DNA of 64,000 nucleotides from DASUKM01 sp036278735 (GTDB lineage Bacteria > Acidobacteriota > Vicinamibacteria > Vicinamibacterales > 2-12-FULL-66-21), in the NCBI GenBank assembly GCA_036278735.1, contig DASUKM010000047.1:62001-126000 (forward strand). The letters run 5' to 3'. Under the pieces are notes generated by a model that made no database searches, had not been told where the DNA came from, and saw only the letters and a list, made by a program, of their open reading frames with translations. The first letter of the stretch is position 1. Each line of letters begins with the position of its first letter. This document shows, piece by piece, positions 36,871 to 46,834 of this stretch. Both the position numbers and the translations under genes were made by a program.

Positions 36871-37297
36871 TCGCAGCAGCACAGACGGCCGCTGTTCGAG
36901 CCGGTCTCCGGGCCGGGTCGAAGAGAGGAAAGTCCGAACTCCGCAGGGCAGTGCGCCGGGTAACGCCCGGTCAGGGCAACCTGAAGGATCAGTGGCACAG
37001 AAAACATACCGCCCGCCTTCGCGCCGAGGCGCGAAGGCGAGTAAGGGTGAAAAGGTGCGGTAAGAGCGCACCGCGCCGGTGGCAACACGGGTGGCAGGCA
37101 AAACCCCGCACGGAGCAAGGCCAAATAGGGGAGCGATGGGCGCCTCGGGTGCCTGAAAGGACGGTCCGTCCGAGCTTCCGGGTAGGTCGCTCGATCCCGT
37201 CAGTGATGACGGGGCTAGAGGAATGGTCGTCCCGCCGTAGCTCGCCGCGTCAGCGGTGAGCGAAGGCGGACAGAATTCGGCTTACGGGCTGCTGCGA
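36871..37297 (+). ncRNA. rnpB: RNase P RNA (bacterial type A)
   Basis: This is the catalytic RNA that matures tRNA 5' ends. The conserved core is visible in order: GAGAGGAAAGTCC near 36922, ACAGAAAACATACC, GGTAAGAGCGCACCG, GGCAAAACCCC, AGAGGAATGG and ACAGAATTCGGCTTAC near 37269. The ends are set by a perfect 9-bp P1 helix, tcgcagcag (36871-36879) with ctgctgcga (37289-37297). Length is ~427 nucleotides. Apparent open frames over it are not genes. Confidence 0.95.
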
Positions 37298-37416
37298 CAC
37301 TTTCAGCCCGATTCCTTCCCGTTTTCCGCTTCTCTTCCGGCCGGCTCGGCCGTCCTTTGACCGTCTCGCATGCGCCGCGCTATCGTAGGGATGTGGCGAG
37401 CCTGAGCGTGGGCCGG

Positions 37417-37956
37417 ATGTCGCGCGCGGCGCTGTATGGGCTGGCCCTTGCCCTGCTCGCCTTCGCGCTGCCGGCGCACGCCGCCAGCCACGCCGCCCGC
37501 CGCGTGCTGGCCGTCGAAAACGCCGCGGTCGTCGAAGGCGGCGGCACGGTCATCGCAGTCACACTCGCCGGCCGGGCCCGCGCGCACCTCCTCAGAACGG
37601 GCCATCGGCTGGCCGCGGTCGCGGTGACCGACATCGACGACGACGGCGACCTGGACGTGGTGGCCGCCTCGGCGCGCGAAGGGCTGCTGCTGTGGCGCAA
37701 CGCCGGCGGCCATTTCGAGTTTGCGACGCCGCCAGCCTCCCCCAGGCTGACGCTGCGGACCGGCGCCACGCTCGACAGGAGCGTGTCCCCATCGGCCGGC
37801 CAGATCCTCTGCGATCGCGTCGATGCGGCGCTGCCGGCGGCCAGCATCACCGCGCGGCACGCCGTCGCGGTTCCGGTGTTCGCCCGTCCCGTCGCGGCGT
37901 CTCCCTTCGGTGTTCCTGCCCAGCAGCCGAGCCGCGCTCCTCCGCCCGTTCTCTGA
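37417..37956 (+). CDS. Secreted protein with one FG-GAP/VCBS-like repeat
   Basis: The 179-residue protein has a signal peptide (MSRAALYGLALALLAFALPAHAAS, cleavage after AHA). A single calcium-binding-like repeat AVTDIDDDGDLDVVAAS…GLLLWRNAGGHFE is typical of FG-GAP/VCBS beta-propeller blades. A low-complexity Pro/Ala tail follows. Full members have several blades, so this may be a remnant or a small adaptor. An in-frame ATG at 37357 exists, but the signal peptide supports 37417. Confidence 0.55.
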   Translation: MSRAALYGLALALLAFALPAHAASHAARRVLAVENAAVVEGGGTVIAVTLAGRARAHLLRTGHRLAAVAVTDIDDDGDLDVVAASAREGLLLWRNAGGHFEFATPPASPRLTLRTGATLDRSVSPSAGQILCDRVDAALPAASITARHAVAVPVFARPVAASPFGVPAQQPSRAPPPVL

Positions 37957-38029
37957 CGCGTGACATGGCCGGGCCGCGCCTGCAGGCGCCGCCGGCTGTC
38001 ATTCAGGCCGTTCAAGGCGGAGGAATCTC

Positions 38030-39418
38030 ATGCGTGTGCTCCTGGTCGATCTCCCGGCCCGCGATGGTGTCGTCTCCAAAGACACCGTGGCGGGCGGATA
38101 CGGATCGCGTCTTGCGCCGTTTTCCCGCGTCACACAGATCATCGGCGGCCTCAAACGCCGCTTCCACGACGTGCCGAGCGTTCAGCTCGCGTACGTCGCG
38201 GGGATTCTCGCCCAGTGGGGGCACGAGGTCGTCTGGTCGCGCGGCGCGCTGGTCGAAGCGGACGAGGCCATCGTGCTCAGCTCGCTCGTCGACTACCGCA
38301 ACGAGTGCGCGTGGGCGGACACGGCGCGCGCGCGCGGCATCCGGACCGGGTTCGTCGGCCTGACCGTGTCGAAGCTGCCCGACCTGTTTCGCGACCACGC
38401 CGACTTCCTGATCCTCGGCGAGCCCGAGTCGGCGATCCAGCGCCTCGCGCAAGGCGTCCGGCTCGAGGGAGACTGCGCGAGCGAAGAGATTGGAGACCTC
38501 GATTCGCTGCCGTTCCCGCGCTGGAACATCGCGGCTCGACGATCGCGCCGCGTGCCGTTCTCGGGACGTCCGTACGGCGGCGGCTTTCCGCTGCTGGCCA
38601 GCCGCGGCTGTCCGGAGTTCTGCACGTACTGCCCGCATCGGATTCTGTCGGGGTATCGGGCGCGGTCGGTCGCGAGCATCGCCGACGAACTCGCCGCGCT
38701 CTGCGATCTGTTTCCCCGTCCGTATGTGATTTTCCGGGATCCGCTCTTCACCGAACAGCGGGACCGCGCGCTCGGGCTCGCCGACGAGATCCGCGCGCGG
38801 CGCCTGGATCTGCGGTTCGAGTGCGAAACGCGGCTCGACCGTCTCGACCCGGCGCTGATCGATGCGCTGCACGCCGCCGGACTGCGCGCCATGAGCTTCG
38901 GCGTCGAGTCGATGGATCCGCAGACGCTCAGGCGCGCCGGACGCCGCCCCACGCCCGCCGAACACCAGCGGCTGATCGTCGATCACTGCCGCCGTCGCGG
39001 GATCGTCACGGCGGGATTCTACGTCCTGGGGTTCCTGCAGGACGACTGGAACTCGATTGCCGCGACGATTGATTTCGCCATCGATCTGGGGACGAGCGTC
39101 GCGCAGTTCAAGCTGCTGACGCCGTACCCGGCGACGCCGCTGTGGAAGCAGATGGCGCCCCGCGTGTACGAGCGCGACTGGCAGAAGTTCGACGGCTTCA
39201 CGCCGACCTTCGAACATCCCAACCTCAGCGCGCAGGAGCTGCGGTTCCTGCTCGGCGCGGCGTACACGCGCTTCTACATGCGGCCGTCGTGGCTCGCGAA
39301 TTTCTGGCGCATCCGCGCGCCGCGGATCAGCTCCGTGGTTCGCCGCATGGATGCCCGGGTGGCGCGCCGCCACGCGCGGGAGGAGTACGCCCGGATGGCC
39401 CGGACCGTGACGTGCTGA
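38030..39418 (+). CDS. B12-binding-type radical SAM protein
   Basis: The 462-residue protein has an N-terminal cobalamin-binding-like Rossmann region (MRVLLVDLPARDG). The radical SAM motif CPEFCTYC (CxxxCxxC) lies near residue 201, and Elp3-like elements follow (MSFGVESMDPQTLRRAGR, TAGFYVLGFLQDD). The sequence resembles Mg-protoporphyrin cyclase/hopanoid HpnJ-type B12 radical SAM enzymes. The substrate is unknown. A strong ribosome-binding site (GGAGGAA) precedes the ATG. It overlaps the aminotransferase gene. Confidence 0.87.
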   Translation: MRVLLVDLPARDGVVSKDTVAGGYGSRLAPFSRVTQIIGGLKRRFHDVPSVQLAYVAGILAQWGHEVVWSRGALVEADEAIVLSSLVDYRNECAWADTARARGIRTGFVGLTVSKLPDLFRDHADFLILGEPESAIQRLAQGVRLEGDCASEEIGDLDSLPFPRWNIAARRSRRVPFSGRPYGGGFPLLASRGCPEFCTYCPHRILSGYRARSVASIADELAALCDLFPRPYVIFRDPLFTEQRDRALGLADEIRARRLDLRFECETRLDRLDPALIDALHAAGLRAMSFGVESMDPQTLRRAGRRPTPAEHQRLIVDHCRRRGIVTAGFYVLGFLQDDWNSIAATIDFAIDLGTSVAQFKLLTPYPATPLWKQMAPRVYERDWQKFDGFTPTFEHPNLSAQELRFLLGAAYTRFYMRPSWLANFWRIRAPRISSVVRRMDARVARRHAREEYARMARTVTC

Positions 39419-40653
39419 CGGCGATCTGCCGTTACGGTCCGCGCGTCCTGCCCGACACGGCGGCGATCGTGCGCCGCTGCCGGGCGCGCGGCGCGTTGAT
39501 CGAGGGACCCGAGATCGCCCGCTTCGAGCGCGCGTTTGCCGCGCGGCTCGGCGTCGCCGACGCGGTGACGGCGTCGTACGGCCGCGTGGCCTTCTACTAT
39601 CTGCTCGAGGCGATGGCGTTGCCCCGGGGCGGGGAAGTGATCCTGCCGGCGCTCACGTTCTGGGTCGTGCCCGAGATGGTCCGCGTGGCCGGCCTCACGC
39701 CGGTCTTCGCCGACGTCGATCCGCGGACGTGCAATCTGGATCCGGCGGCGTTCGCGCGCGCGATCACGCCGAACACGGTGGCGGTGGTGCCGACGCATCT
39801 CTACGGGCTGCCGTGCGACATGGACGCCATCGGCGCGATTGCGGGGCAGCACGGCCTGAAGATCATCGAGGACTGCGCCCATGCGCTCGGGGCCACGTAC
39901 CGCGGCCGGCCGGCGGGGACGTTCGGGGATGCGGCCTTCTTCAGCTTTCAGACGCTGAAACCGCTGAACACGTACGGCGGCGGCATGGCGGTGGCGCGAG
40001 ACCCCGACGTGCTCGCCCGCGTGCGCGCGCAGGCGGAAGCGGAACCGTGGCCGGGCGACGAGCGGATGAAGAATCGCCTCAAGGTGGGGGCGGCGCAGCG
40101 CCTCTTCAGCCGGCCCGCCGTGTTTACCGCGACGGCCTATCCCGCGCTGCTCGTCGCGATGCTCTGGAACAAGCGGCCCGACGTGTACCTGTGGGAGAAG
40201 ATCCGCCCGCTCTCGCCGATGCCCGACAGCTACCGCGAGCGCTACACGAACGTCCAGGCGGCGATCGGCCTGGCCGCGCTCGAGCAGCTCGACGTCTGGA
40301 CGGCGGCCACGCGCGCGCACGCCCGCATCATGGACGAGGCGCTCGCCGGGCTGCCCGGTGTGCAGCCGCCGCAGGTGCCGGAGGGCAGCACACACGTGTA
40401 TTACCAGTACTGCGTGTACACGCCGGACCGCGACGCGATCGTGCGGCGCGCGCTGCGGCACGGGGTCGACGTCGAAACGCTGCACGTCGACGTCTGCACG
40501 GAACTGCCCCTGTTCGGTGCGCACCCCCCCGCTCCGGGCGCGGAGCAGGCGGCAGAGGCCGTGCAGTTGCCGGTCTATGCGTCGCTCGGCGAGCGCCGCG
40601 CCCGCGCCGTCGCCCGGCGCATGCGGCGCGTGATGCGGCCTCCGGCCTCCTGA
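39412..40653 (+). CDS. DegT/DnrJ/EryC1/StrS-family PLP aminotransferase
   Basis: The 413-residue protein has fold type I features: TASYGRVAFYYLLEAM, the PLP-contacting ILPALTFWVVPEMVRVAGLTP, IIEDCAHALGATYRGRPAGTFGDAAFFSF and the putative Schiff-base lysine in QTLKPLNTYGGG. Members aminate keto-sugars of nucleotide sugars or cyclitols. The GTG at 39412 overlaps the radical SAM stop. With the downstream epimerase it suggests amino-sugar synthesis. Confidence 0.88.
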   Translation: MLTAICRYGPRVLPDTAAIVRRCRARGALIEGPEIARFERAFAARLGVADAVTASYGRVAFYYLLEAMALPRGGEVILPALTFWVVPEMVRVAGLTPVFADVDPRTCNLDPAAFARAITPNTVAVVPTHLYGLPCDMDAIGAIAGQHGLKIIEDCAHALGATYRGRPAGTFGDAAFFSFQTLKPLNTYGGGMAVARDPDVLARVRAQAEAEPWPGDERMKNRLKVGAAQRLFSRPAVFTATAYPALLVAMLWNKRPDVYLWEKIRPLSPMPDSYRERYTNVQAAIGLAALEQLDVWTAATRAHARIMDEALAGLPGVQPPQVPEGSTHVYYQYCVYTPDRDAIVRRALRHGVDVETLHVDVCTELPLFGAHPPAPGAEQAAEAVQLPVYASLGERRARAVARRMRRVMRPPAS

Positions 40654-40702
40654 CCTCCTGTTTCCCGTCCGGGGCGCGCACGATTATTGCTAAGCTGGTG
40701 GC

Positions 40703-41650
40703 ATGGCTCATTACCTGGTCACTGGCGGAGCGGGGTTCATTGGATCGCATCTCTGCGAGGAACTCGTGCGGCGCGGGCACGCGGTACGCGTGGCCGACAG
40801 CCTGATCACCGGCAAGCGCAGCAACCTCGATCACGTGCCGCAGGTCGACTTCCAGCAGGGGGACCTGGCCGACTTTCCCTTTGCCGAGCGGGTGATGAGC
40901 GGGATCGATTACGTCCTGCACGAGGCGGCGATCCCGTCCGTGCCGCGATCGGTGGCGGATCCCATCACCTCGAATCGGGCGAACGTCGACGCGACCCTCA
41001 ACGTGCTCGTCGCCGCGCGGGACGCGCGGGTGAAGCGGCTCGTGTTCGCGGGCTCCTCCTCCGCGTACGGCAACACCGACACGCTGCCGAAGCACGAAGA
41101 GATGCCGACGAGCCCATTGTCGCCCTACGCGCTGCAAAAAGTCGTCGGCGAAGAGTACTTGCAGATGTTCACGCGCCTCTACGGCCTCGAGACGGTGACG
41201 ATCCGCTATTTCAACGTATTCGGGCCGCGGCAGGATCCCTCGTCGCCGTACTCCGGCGTCATCTCCGTGTTCGCGACCGCGCTCCTCGAAAACCGCCCGC
41301 CGACCATCTACGGCGACGGCGGCCAGACGCGCGACTTCACCTACGTCGCCAACGTCGTCGACGGCGTGCTGCGGGCCTGCGAGGCCCCCAAGGCCAGCGG
41401 CGAGATCATCAACGTGGCGACGGGGGGGCGCATTTCCCTCAACGAGTTGTTCGCGGTGATGCGCGACGTGGTGGGCGCGACCGTGACGCCCAGCTACGCC
41501 GACTCGCGCGCCGGGGACGTGCGCGACTCGCAAGCCGACATCTCGAAGGCGCGCCGCCTGCTCGGCTACGAGCCCGTCGTGTCGTTCGAAGACGGGCTGC
41601 GGCGCACGATGGACTGGTATCGCGCCGCCGGCTCCGCCGCCCGCGCGTAA
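40703..41650 (+). CDS. NAD-dependent nucleotide-sugar epimerase (extended SDR)
   Basis: The 315-residue protein begins MAHYLVTGGAGFIGSHL (TGxxGxxG). It has the catalytic SSSAYG and YALQK (YxxxK) and RYFNVFGPRQDPSSPYSGVI, as in UDP-glucose/N-acetylglucosamine 4-epimerases (WbpP/GalE-like). It probably supplies a nucleotide sugar to the neighbouring glycan genes. It ends just before a palindromic terminator-like repeat. Confidence 0.9.
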   Translation: MAHYLVTGGAGFIGSHLCEELVRRGHAVRVADSLITGKRSNLDHVPQVDFQQGDLADFPFAERVMSGIDYVLHEAAIPSVPRSVADPITSNRANVDATLNVLVAARDARVKRLVFAGSSSAYGNTDTLPKHEEMPTSPLSPYALQKVVGEEYLQMFTRLYGLETVTIRYFNVFGPRQDPSSPYSGVISVFATALLENRPPTIYGDGGQTRDFTYVANVVDGVLRACEAPKASGEIINVATGGRISLNELFAVMRDVVGATVTPSYADSRAGDVRDSQADISKARRLLGYEPVVSFEDGLRRTMDWYRAAGSAARA

Positions 41651-41664
41651 CGGTTGGCGCCCGT

Positions 41665-41688
41665 GTAGGCCGGGTCTTCAGACCCGGC
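41665..41688. terminator. Palindromic repeat between convergent genes, probable two-way terminator
   Basis: A perfect 9-bp stem gccgggtct/agacccggc with a 2-base loop (core 41669-41688) lies between two convergent genes. Third copy of the family at 17947 and 23343. There is no U-tract, so the terminator role is inferred from position. Confidence 0.6.
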
Positions 41689-41697
41689 GAGGGCGAA

Positions 41698-43674
41698 TCA
41701 CGGAACCAACACGTATGCCGTTCGGCGCCCGTCGGCGGCAATCATGCGCAACGTCAGCGTCGCGTTCACGTATCGCACCAGGGCGGCCGGCGCAAGCTGT
41801 CGATCGATGACGACGAACTTGATGCCGCTCGCCTGGAGGAGCGCGGTCGCGTCCGGCCGGCCGAACGTGCCCCGCTCGGCCTCGAATGTGCCGCCACCCG
41901 ACAGGCGCAGGAGCGCGGCGACGATCGGCAGGCTCGCATATTCGGTCGCGATCGCCGGCGGAAGCCGTCCGACGAATCCGCCGACCAGCGGCCGCTCATA
42001 GACGGTCTGGTGATAAAGAACAGTGGAGTCGAAGCGTCCGATGACGCCGAACCCGTCCCGCAGCCCGAGAGGCAGTTCGCACACGGCGCCGCCGCCCGCA
42101 ACCCGCGCGAGCGCTTCGTCGACGGCGGTCGGCGGCAGACGGTAGATCGGCGGCGGGAGCGGCCACGCGTCGGCAACCAGGATCGCGAGCAGCAGGCAGG
42201 CGGCGACGCGCGGCAGCCGTCCGCGCTCCCAGAGCGCCCGTACGCCGTACGCCGCCAGCACCGCCATCGCGAGATACACCACGATCATCGCGCGGCCCGG
42301 GACGCGCGCGTTTGCGACGATCGGCAGATAGCGGATCGCGACGACCGGCAGGATCACGGGCGAGTGGTGCCCGAACCAGACGAGCCGCGGCCCCAGCGCC
42401 CAGACGAAAAACAGAACGGCCGCGCTCACCGGATACGCGAGGATCCGTTGACGACGGCAGGCGAGCAGGGCGGTGAGGACGAGGATGAGCGCCGCCGGAT
42501 CGATCCACGCTCCCTGTTCCATCACGTCGATGTGCCAGCGGCCGTAGAGGTGCTGAACGGCGGAACCCGACAGCCACCCGAATGGATTCCCCAGAAGGAA
42601 CGTGGCGGCGTCGATCCCCGCCGGTGCGCTTCTCCACTGATAGCGCTGGCTGGCGTACTGCCCTGCCGCCCACAGATGAGCGGCGTGCCACAGAATGGGC
42701 GCCAACGCGACGACCGCGACACTCGCGGCAATCGCCAGACGCGCCACGTCGTCGCGCAATTCCGCGGACCGAATCGCAACCGAGACGCGTGAGCCAATCC
42801 GGACGACTGCCCAGATCACGAGCAGGAACCAGGCGGCGCTGAGCGGATTCTGCGTGCCGCGCAGCGACACGCGCCGGCCTGCCACGACGACATCCGTCCC
42901 GCCCGTCGTCGCGATCCATCCGGCCAGCAGAAGCGCCAGGGCGAGCAGCACGAGCACGGCGGTCGACGCGGGTCGAATCGTGACGCTGCGGGTCCAGGCG
43001 CCAGACGAGCGGCATCGCGCACACCGGCAGACCAGCAGCAGCGCGACCAGCGCGACCGCGAAAACGAAATAGTAGTAGTTGAGATACGCGGAGAGCGCGA
43101 GCGCCGCCCCGAACTGGATGCGCGAGTGAATGTCCCGCTCTTCGACGGCGCGGAGGGCGAGCCAGACGACGAGCGGCAGCACCCACGCCACGAGCAGGTT
43201 GAAATGCCCGAGCAGATGCGCCGACAGATACGGAGACCACCCGAACACGAGCGCCGCGGCAAGCGCCGCCGCGGAATGCCGTGTCAGCCGCCATGCGAGC
43301 GCATACGCGCAGATGAAATTCAGGAACAGGTTGAAAGCGATCAGGATGTTCTGCGCGGTGACGATCGACACCGCCGGCCACGGGACCGCCGCGAGCGCGG
43401 CTTCGAACGCCGTGTGCGTGTGCAGCACCAGGTCGGCGCCGAACGGGTAGAGAATCATCGGGCACCGGAAGAAGCCGAGCCCGGCGTGGTGAAGCGAGTA
43501 GCGCATCCACCACAGATTCCAGAGGAAGGTGAGGTTGTCGCCGGCGCCGGCGCCTGGTACGGCCGTCGTCGCGTTCGTCCAGACAGGGGTCAGCCAGACG
43601 GCCGTCAGCGCCGCGAACAACGTGACGAAACCGACATGACTCCACCTGCCGGTGCGCGGCATGGGCGAAATCAT
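41698..43674 (-). CDS. Large polytopic membrane protein (GT-C-like)
   Basis: The 658-residue protein has about 11-12 membrane helices and begins MISPMPRTGRWSHVGFVTLFAAL. A first extracytoplasmic loop contains GAGDNLTFLWNLWWMRYSL. It ends with a ~120-residue soluble domain. Topology and loop placement resemble GT-C glycosyltransferases or YfhO-like proteins. It is convergent with the sugar-epimerase operon. No donor or acceptor can be named. Confidence 0.78.
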   Translation of the reverse strand: MISPMPRTGRWSHVGFVTLFAALTAVWLTPVWTNATTAVPGAGAGDNLTFLWNLWWMRYSLHHAGLGFFRCPMILYPFGADLVLHTHTAFEAALAAVPWPAVSIVTAQNILIAFNLFLNFICAYALAWRLTRHSAAALAAALVFGWSPYLSAHLLGHFNLLVAWVLPLVVWLALRAVEERDIHSRIQFGAALALSAYLNYYYFVFAVALVALLLVCRCARCRSSGAWTRSVTIRPASTAVLVLLALALLLAGWIATTGGTDVVVAGRRVSLRGTQNPLSAAWFLLVIWAVVRIGSRVSVAIRSAELRDDVARLAIAASVAVVALAPILWHAAHLWAAGQYASQRYQWRSAPAGIDAATFLLGNPFGWLSGSAVQHLYGRWHIDVMEQGAWIDPAALILVLTALLACRRQRILAYPVSAAVLFFVWALGPRLVWFGHHSPVILPVVAIRYLPIVANARVPGRAMIVVYLAMAVLAAYGVRALWERGRLPRVAACLLLAILVADAWPLPPPIYRLPPTAVDEALARVAGGGAVCELPLGLRDGFGVIGRFDSTVLYHQTVYERPLVGGFVGRLPPAIATEYASLPIVAALLRLSGGGTFEAERGTFGRPDATALLQASGIKFVVIDRQLAPAALVRYVNATLTLRMIAADGRRTAYVLVP

Positions 43675-43714
43675 CCTATACTGCTCGGCATCCTGATTTC
43701 AGCGGAGGCCGAGC

Positions 43715-46700
43715 GTGACGAGGGTGCGTGGGCTGATGGTGTTCGCGGCTGCCGTGATCGCGGCGGCCTTCTCGATGGCGGTGCCGAACGCGGCGCCGTA
43801 TCCGGTGGATCTGTTCCACGAGCTGCACTGGCGCATGATCGGCCCCTTCCGCGGCGGTCGCACCAAGGCGGCGACCGGCGTCCCGTCGCAGCCGAACGTC
43901 TTCTACATGGGCGCCGTCAACGGCGGCGTCTGGAAGAGCACCGACTACGGCAACACCTGGCAGCCGATCTTCGACAAGGAGCCGACAGGCTCGATTGGCG
44001 CCATCGCCGTGGCCCCGTCGGACCCGAACATCATTTATGTCGGCAGCGGCGAAGGGCTGCAGCGGCCCGATCTGTCTACCGGCGACGGCATCTATAAATC
44101 GACCGACGCCGGCCGCACCTGGACGCATCTCGGCCTCCGCGACGGCCAGCAGATCCCGCAGATCGTCATCGATCCGAAGGACCCGAACCGCCTGTTCGTC
44201 GCCGTGCTCGGGCATCCGTACGGTCCCAACGCGGAGCGCGGCATCTTCCGCTCCACCGACGGCGGCCAGTCGTTCCAGAAGGTCCTCTATAAAGACGAGA
44301 ACACCGGGGGCATCGACCTCGCCTTCGATCCCTCGAACGCCAACCACGTGTATGCCGTTCTGTGGGAAGCCCGCCAGGGGCCGTGGGAGAACGGCGTCTT
44401 CAGCGGCCCCGGCAGCGGCCTGTTCGAGTCGACCGACGGCGGTACCACCTGGCGTCCGCTCACGGCCGGCCTGCCCACGTTCGCCCAGGGGCTCGGCCGC
44501 ATCGGCATCACGGTCGCGCCAAGCGACCCCAAACGGATGTACGCCGCGGTCGAAGCGGACGGCGCCGGCGGTCTCTTTCGATCAGACGATGCGGGACAGA
44601 GCTGGTACAAGGTGACCAACGACGCGCGCGTCGTGACGCGCGGCGACGACTTCGCGGAAGTGAAAGTCGATCCCCGCAATCCCGACATCGTCTATACGGC
44701 GTCGATCGTCGCGTGGAAGTCCACCGACGGCGGGAAGACGTTCACGTCGCTGCGCGGCGCCCCCGGCGGCGACGACTATCACCGCATCTGGATCAACCCG
44801 AACAACCCCGACATCATCCTCATCGGCGTGGATCAGGGAGCGACGATCACCGTCAACGGCGGCCAGACGTGGAGTTCCTGGTACAACCAGCCGACGGCGC
44901 AGTTCTACCACGTGAGCACCGACAACGCGTTTCCCTATCGCGTGTGTGGCGGGCAGCAGGAGAGCGGATCCGCGTGCGTGGCGAGCCGCGGCGACGACGG
45001 CCGGATCACGTTCCGCGACTGGCATCCGGTCGGCGTCGAAGAGTACGGCTACGTCGCCCCCGACCCGCTGAATCCCGACATCGTCTACGGCGGCAAGGTG
45101 ACGAAGTACAACCGCAAGACTGGCGAGGTCGAGCAGGTGGGGCCGCACGTCGGCCGCGGCGGCGGCGCCGATTACCGGACCGTTCGTACGCAGCCGATCC
45201 TCTTCTCGCCGATCGATCCGCACACGCTGTACTTCGCGTCGAACACGCTGTGGAAGACGACCACTGGCGGGAACGGATGGACCGAGATCAGTCCGGACCT
45301 GACGCGGAAGACCTGGGAGGTGCCGCCGAACGTCGGCACGTACGCCGGGACGCCCGCCGCGCGCGTCACGCAGCGCGGCGTCATCTATACGATCGCGCCG
45401 TCGTACCTCGACGTCAATCGCATCTGGGTCGGGACCGACGACGGGCTGATCCAGGTGACGGCCGACGGCGGCAAGACGTGGAAGAACGTGACGCCGCCCG
45501 AGCTGAAGCCGTGGGCGAAAGTGTCGATGATGGACGCGAGCCATTTCGATCGGCTCGGCGCGTATGCGGCGATCAACACGCTGCGCCTCGACGACCTGCG
45601 TCCGTACATCTACCGCACGCACGACGGCGGCAAGACGTGGACGAAGATCACCGACGGCCTGCCCGACGGCGCGACCGTCAACAGCGTCAAGGAAGATCCG
45701 AAGCGCAAGGGCCTGCTGTTTGCGGGCACCGAAACGCAGGTCTACGTTTCCTTCGACGATGGGGATCACTGGCAGTCGCTGCGGCTGAACATGCCCGCGA
45801 CATCGATTCGCGATCTCGTGATCAAGGACGACGACCTCGTCGTCGGGACGCACGGCCGCGGGTTCTGGATCCTCGACGACATCACCGCGCTGCGGCAGAT
45901 GGAGCCGACGACGATGGACGCGGCAGTGGTGCTGTTCAAGCCGGCGACGGCGGTGCGCGTCGAGTGGGACAAGAACACCGATACGCCGCTGCCTCCCGAC
46001 GAGCCGGCCGGCCAGAATCCGCCCGACGGCGCCATCATCGATTACTACCTGAAGGCGCGCGCGACCGACGTCGTCTCGCTGGAGATTTTCGATCGGACGT
46101 CGAAACTGGTGCGGCGCTACCGCAGCGACGAGCTGGCGCCGCCGATCGCGGACGAAGGCAACGTGCCGTGGTACTGGATTCGTCCGACGAAGATCCTGCC
46201 GGCCGGCCCGGGGCTTCACCGGTTCGTGTGGGACCTGCACTACACGCCGCCCCCCGGTCCGAAAGGGTATCCGATCGCGGCGACGCCGCACGACACCGCG
46301 GCGGAGCCGAAGGGGCCGTGGGTCGTGCCGGGCACGTATCAGGTGAAGCTGACGGTCGGCGGCAGGAGCTACACGCAGCCGGTCGTCGTAAAGATGGATC
46401 CGCGGGTGAAAACGACGGCGGCGGGGCTGCAGCAGCAGTTCGCGCTGTCGAAGCGGCTCTATGACGCGGTGGTGAAGATCGACAACCTGCTGCCGCAGAT
46501 GGAGACCGCGCGCCAGCAGGCGCAGGCGGCGGGCAACACGACGCTCGCGCGTCAGATTGCGGCGCTCGCGGGGGGCGGCGGGCGCGGACGCGGCTTCGGC
46601 CGCGGGGGAGGCGCCGCGGGCACCCCGAGCCTGAGCGCGCTCGCGGGCGAGATCGGCGGCCTCTATCGAGCCACGCAGGAGGCGTCCGTTCCGGCGCCCG

Positions 46701-46783
46701 TGCAGACGCGGACGGCGGCGACGCATGCGCTCACGCAGGTCAGCACGCTGCTCGCGCAGTGGGACCGGCTGCGCGCCCGCTGA
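43715..46783 (+). CDS. Secreted BNR/VPS10 (sortilin-like) multi-repeat protein
   Basis: The 1022-residue protein has a signal peptide (MTRVRGLMVFAAAVIAAAFS) and repeated Asp-box blades (GGVWKSTDYGNTWQP, GIYKSTDAGRTWTH, GIFRSTDGGQSFQK, VAWKSTDGGKTFTS). The C-terminal part has FlgD-like and helical segments, with a Gly/Arg-rich stretch near residues 950-965. It is paralogous to the protein at 11325 (shared WRMIGP/RYMGP openings and repeat order). A GTG start follows AGCGGAGG, and TATACT at 43677-43682 is a likely -10 box. The role is unknown; extracellular polymer binding or hydrolysis is plausible. Confidence 0.87.
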   Translation: MTRVRGLMVFAAAVIAAAFSMAVPNAAPYPVDLFHELHWRMIGPFRGGRTKAATGVPSQPNVFYMGAVNGGVWKSTDYGNTWQPIFDKEPTGSIGAIAVAPSDPNIIYVGSGEGLQRPDLSTGDGIYKSTDAGRTWTHLGLRDGQQIPQIVIDPKDPNRLFVAVLGHPYGPNAERGIFRSTDGGQSFQKVLYKDENTGGIDLAFDPSNANHVYAVLWEARQGPWENGVFSGPGSGLFESTDGGTTWRPLTAGLPTFAQGLGRIGITVAPSDPKRMYAAVEADGAGGLFRSDDAGQSWYKVTNDARVVTRGDDFAEVKVDPRNPDIVYTASIVAWKSTDGGKTFTSLRGAPGGDDYHRIWINPNNPDIILIGVDQGATITVNGGQTWSSWYNQPTAQFYHVSTDNAFPYRVCGGQQESGSACVASRGDDGRITFRDWHPVGVEEYGYVAPDPLNPDIVYGGKVTKYNRKTGEVEQVGPHVGRGGGADYRTVRTQPILFSPIDPHTLYFASNTLWKTTTGGNGWTEISPDLTRKTWEVPPNVGTYAGTPAARVTQRGVIYTIAPSYLDVNRIWVGTDDGLIQVTADGGKTWKNVTPPELKPWAKVSMMDASHFDRLGAYAAINTLRLDDLRPYIYRTHDGGKTWTKITDGLPDGATVNSVKEDPKRKGLLFAGTETQVYVSFDDGDHWQSLRLNMPATSIRDLVIKDDDLVVGTHGRGFWILDDITALRQMEPTTMDAAVVLFKPATAVRVEWDKNTDTPLPPDEPAGQNPPDGAIIDYYLKARATDVVSLEIFDRTSKLVRRYRSDELAPPIADEGNVPWYWIRPTKILPAGPGLHRFVWDLHYTPPPGPKGYPIAATPHDTAAEPKGPWVVPGTYQVKLTVGGRSYTQPVVVKMDPRVKTTAAGLQQQFALSKRLYDAVVKIDNLLPQMETARQQAQAAGNTTLARQIAALAGGGGRGRGFGRGGGAAGTPSLSALAGEIGGLYRATQEASVPAPVQTRTAATHALTQVSTLLAQWDRLRAR

Positions 46784-46834
46784 CGCGCGCGGGATTGTGG
46801 GTCAGCCCTTGATGGGCTGGCCGGGCCGCGGGCG

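Noticed and set aside
36861..37259. Several open frames over 36861-37259
   Set aside because: This is the RNase P RNA gene; the conserved RNA core and P1 helix explain it.
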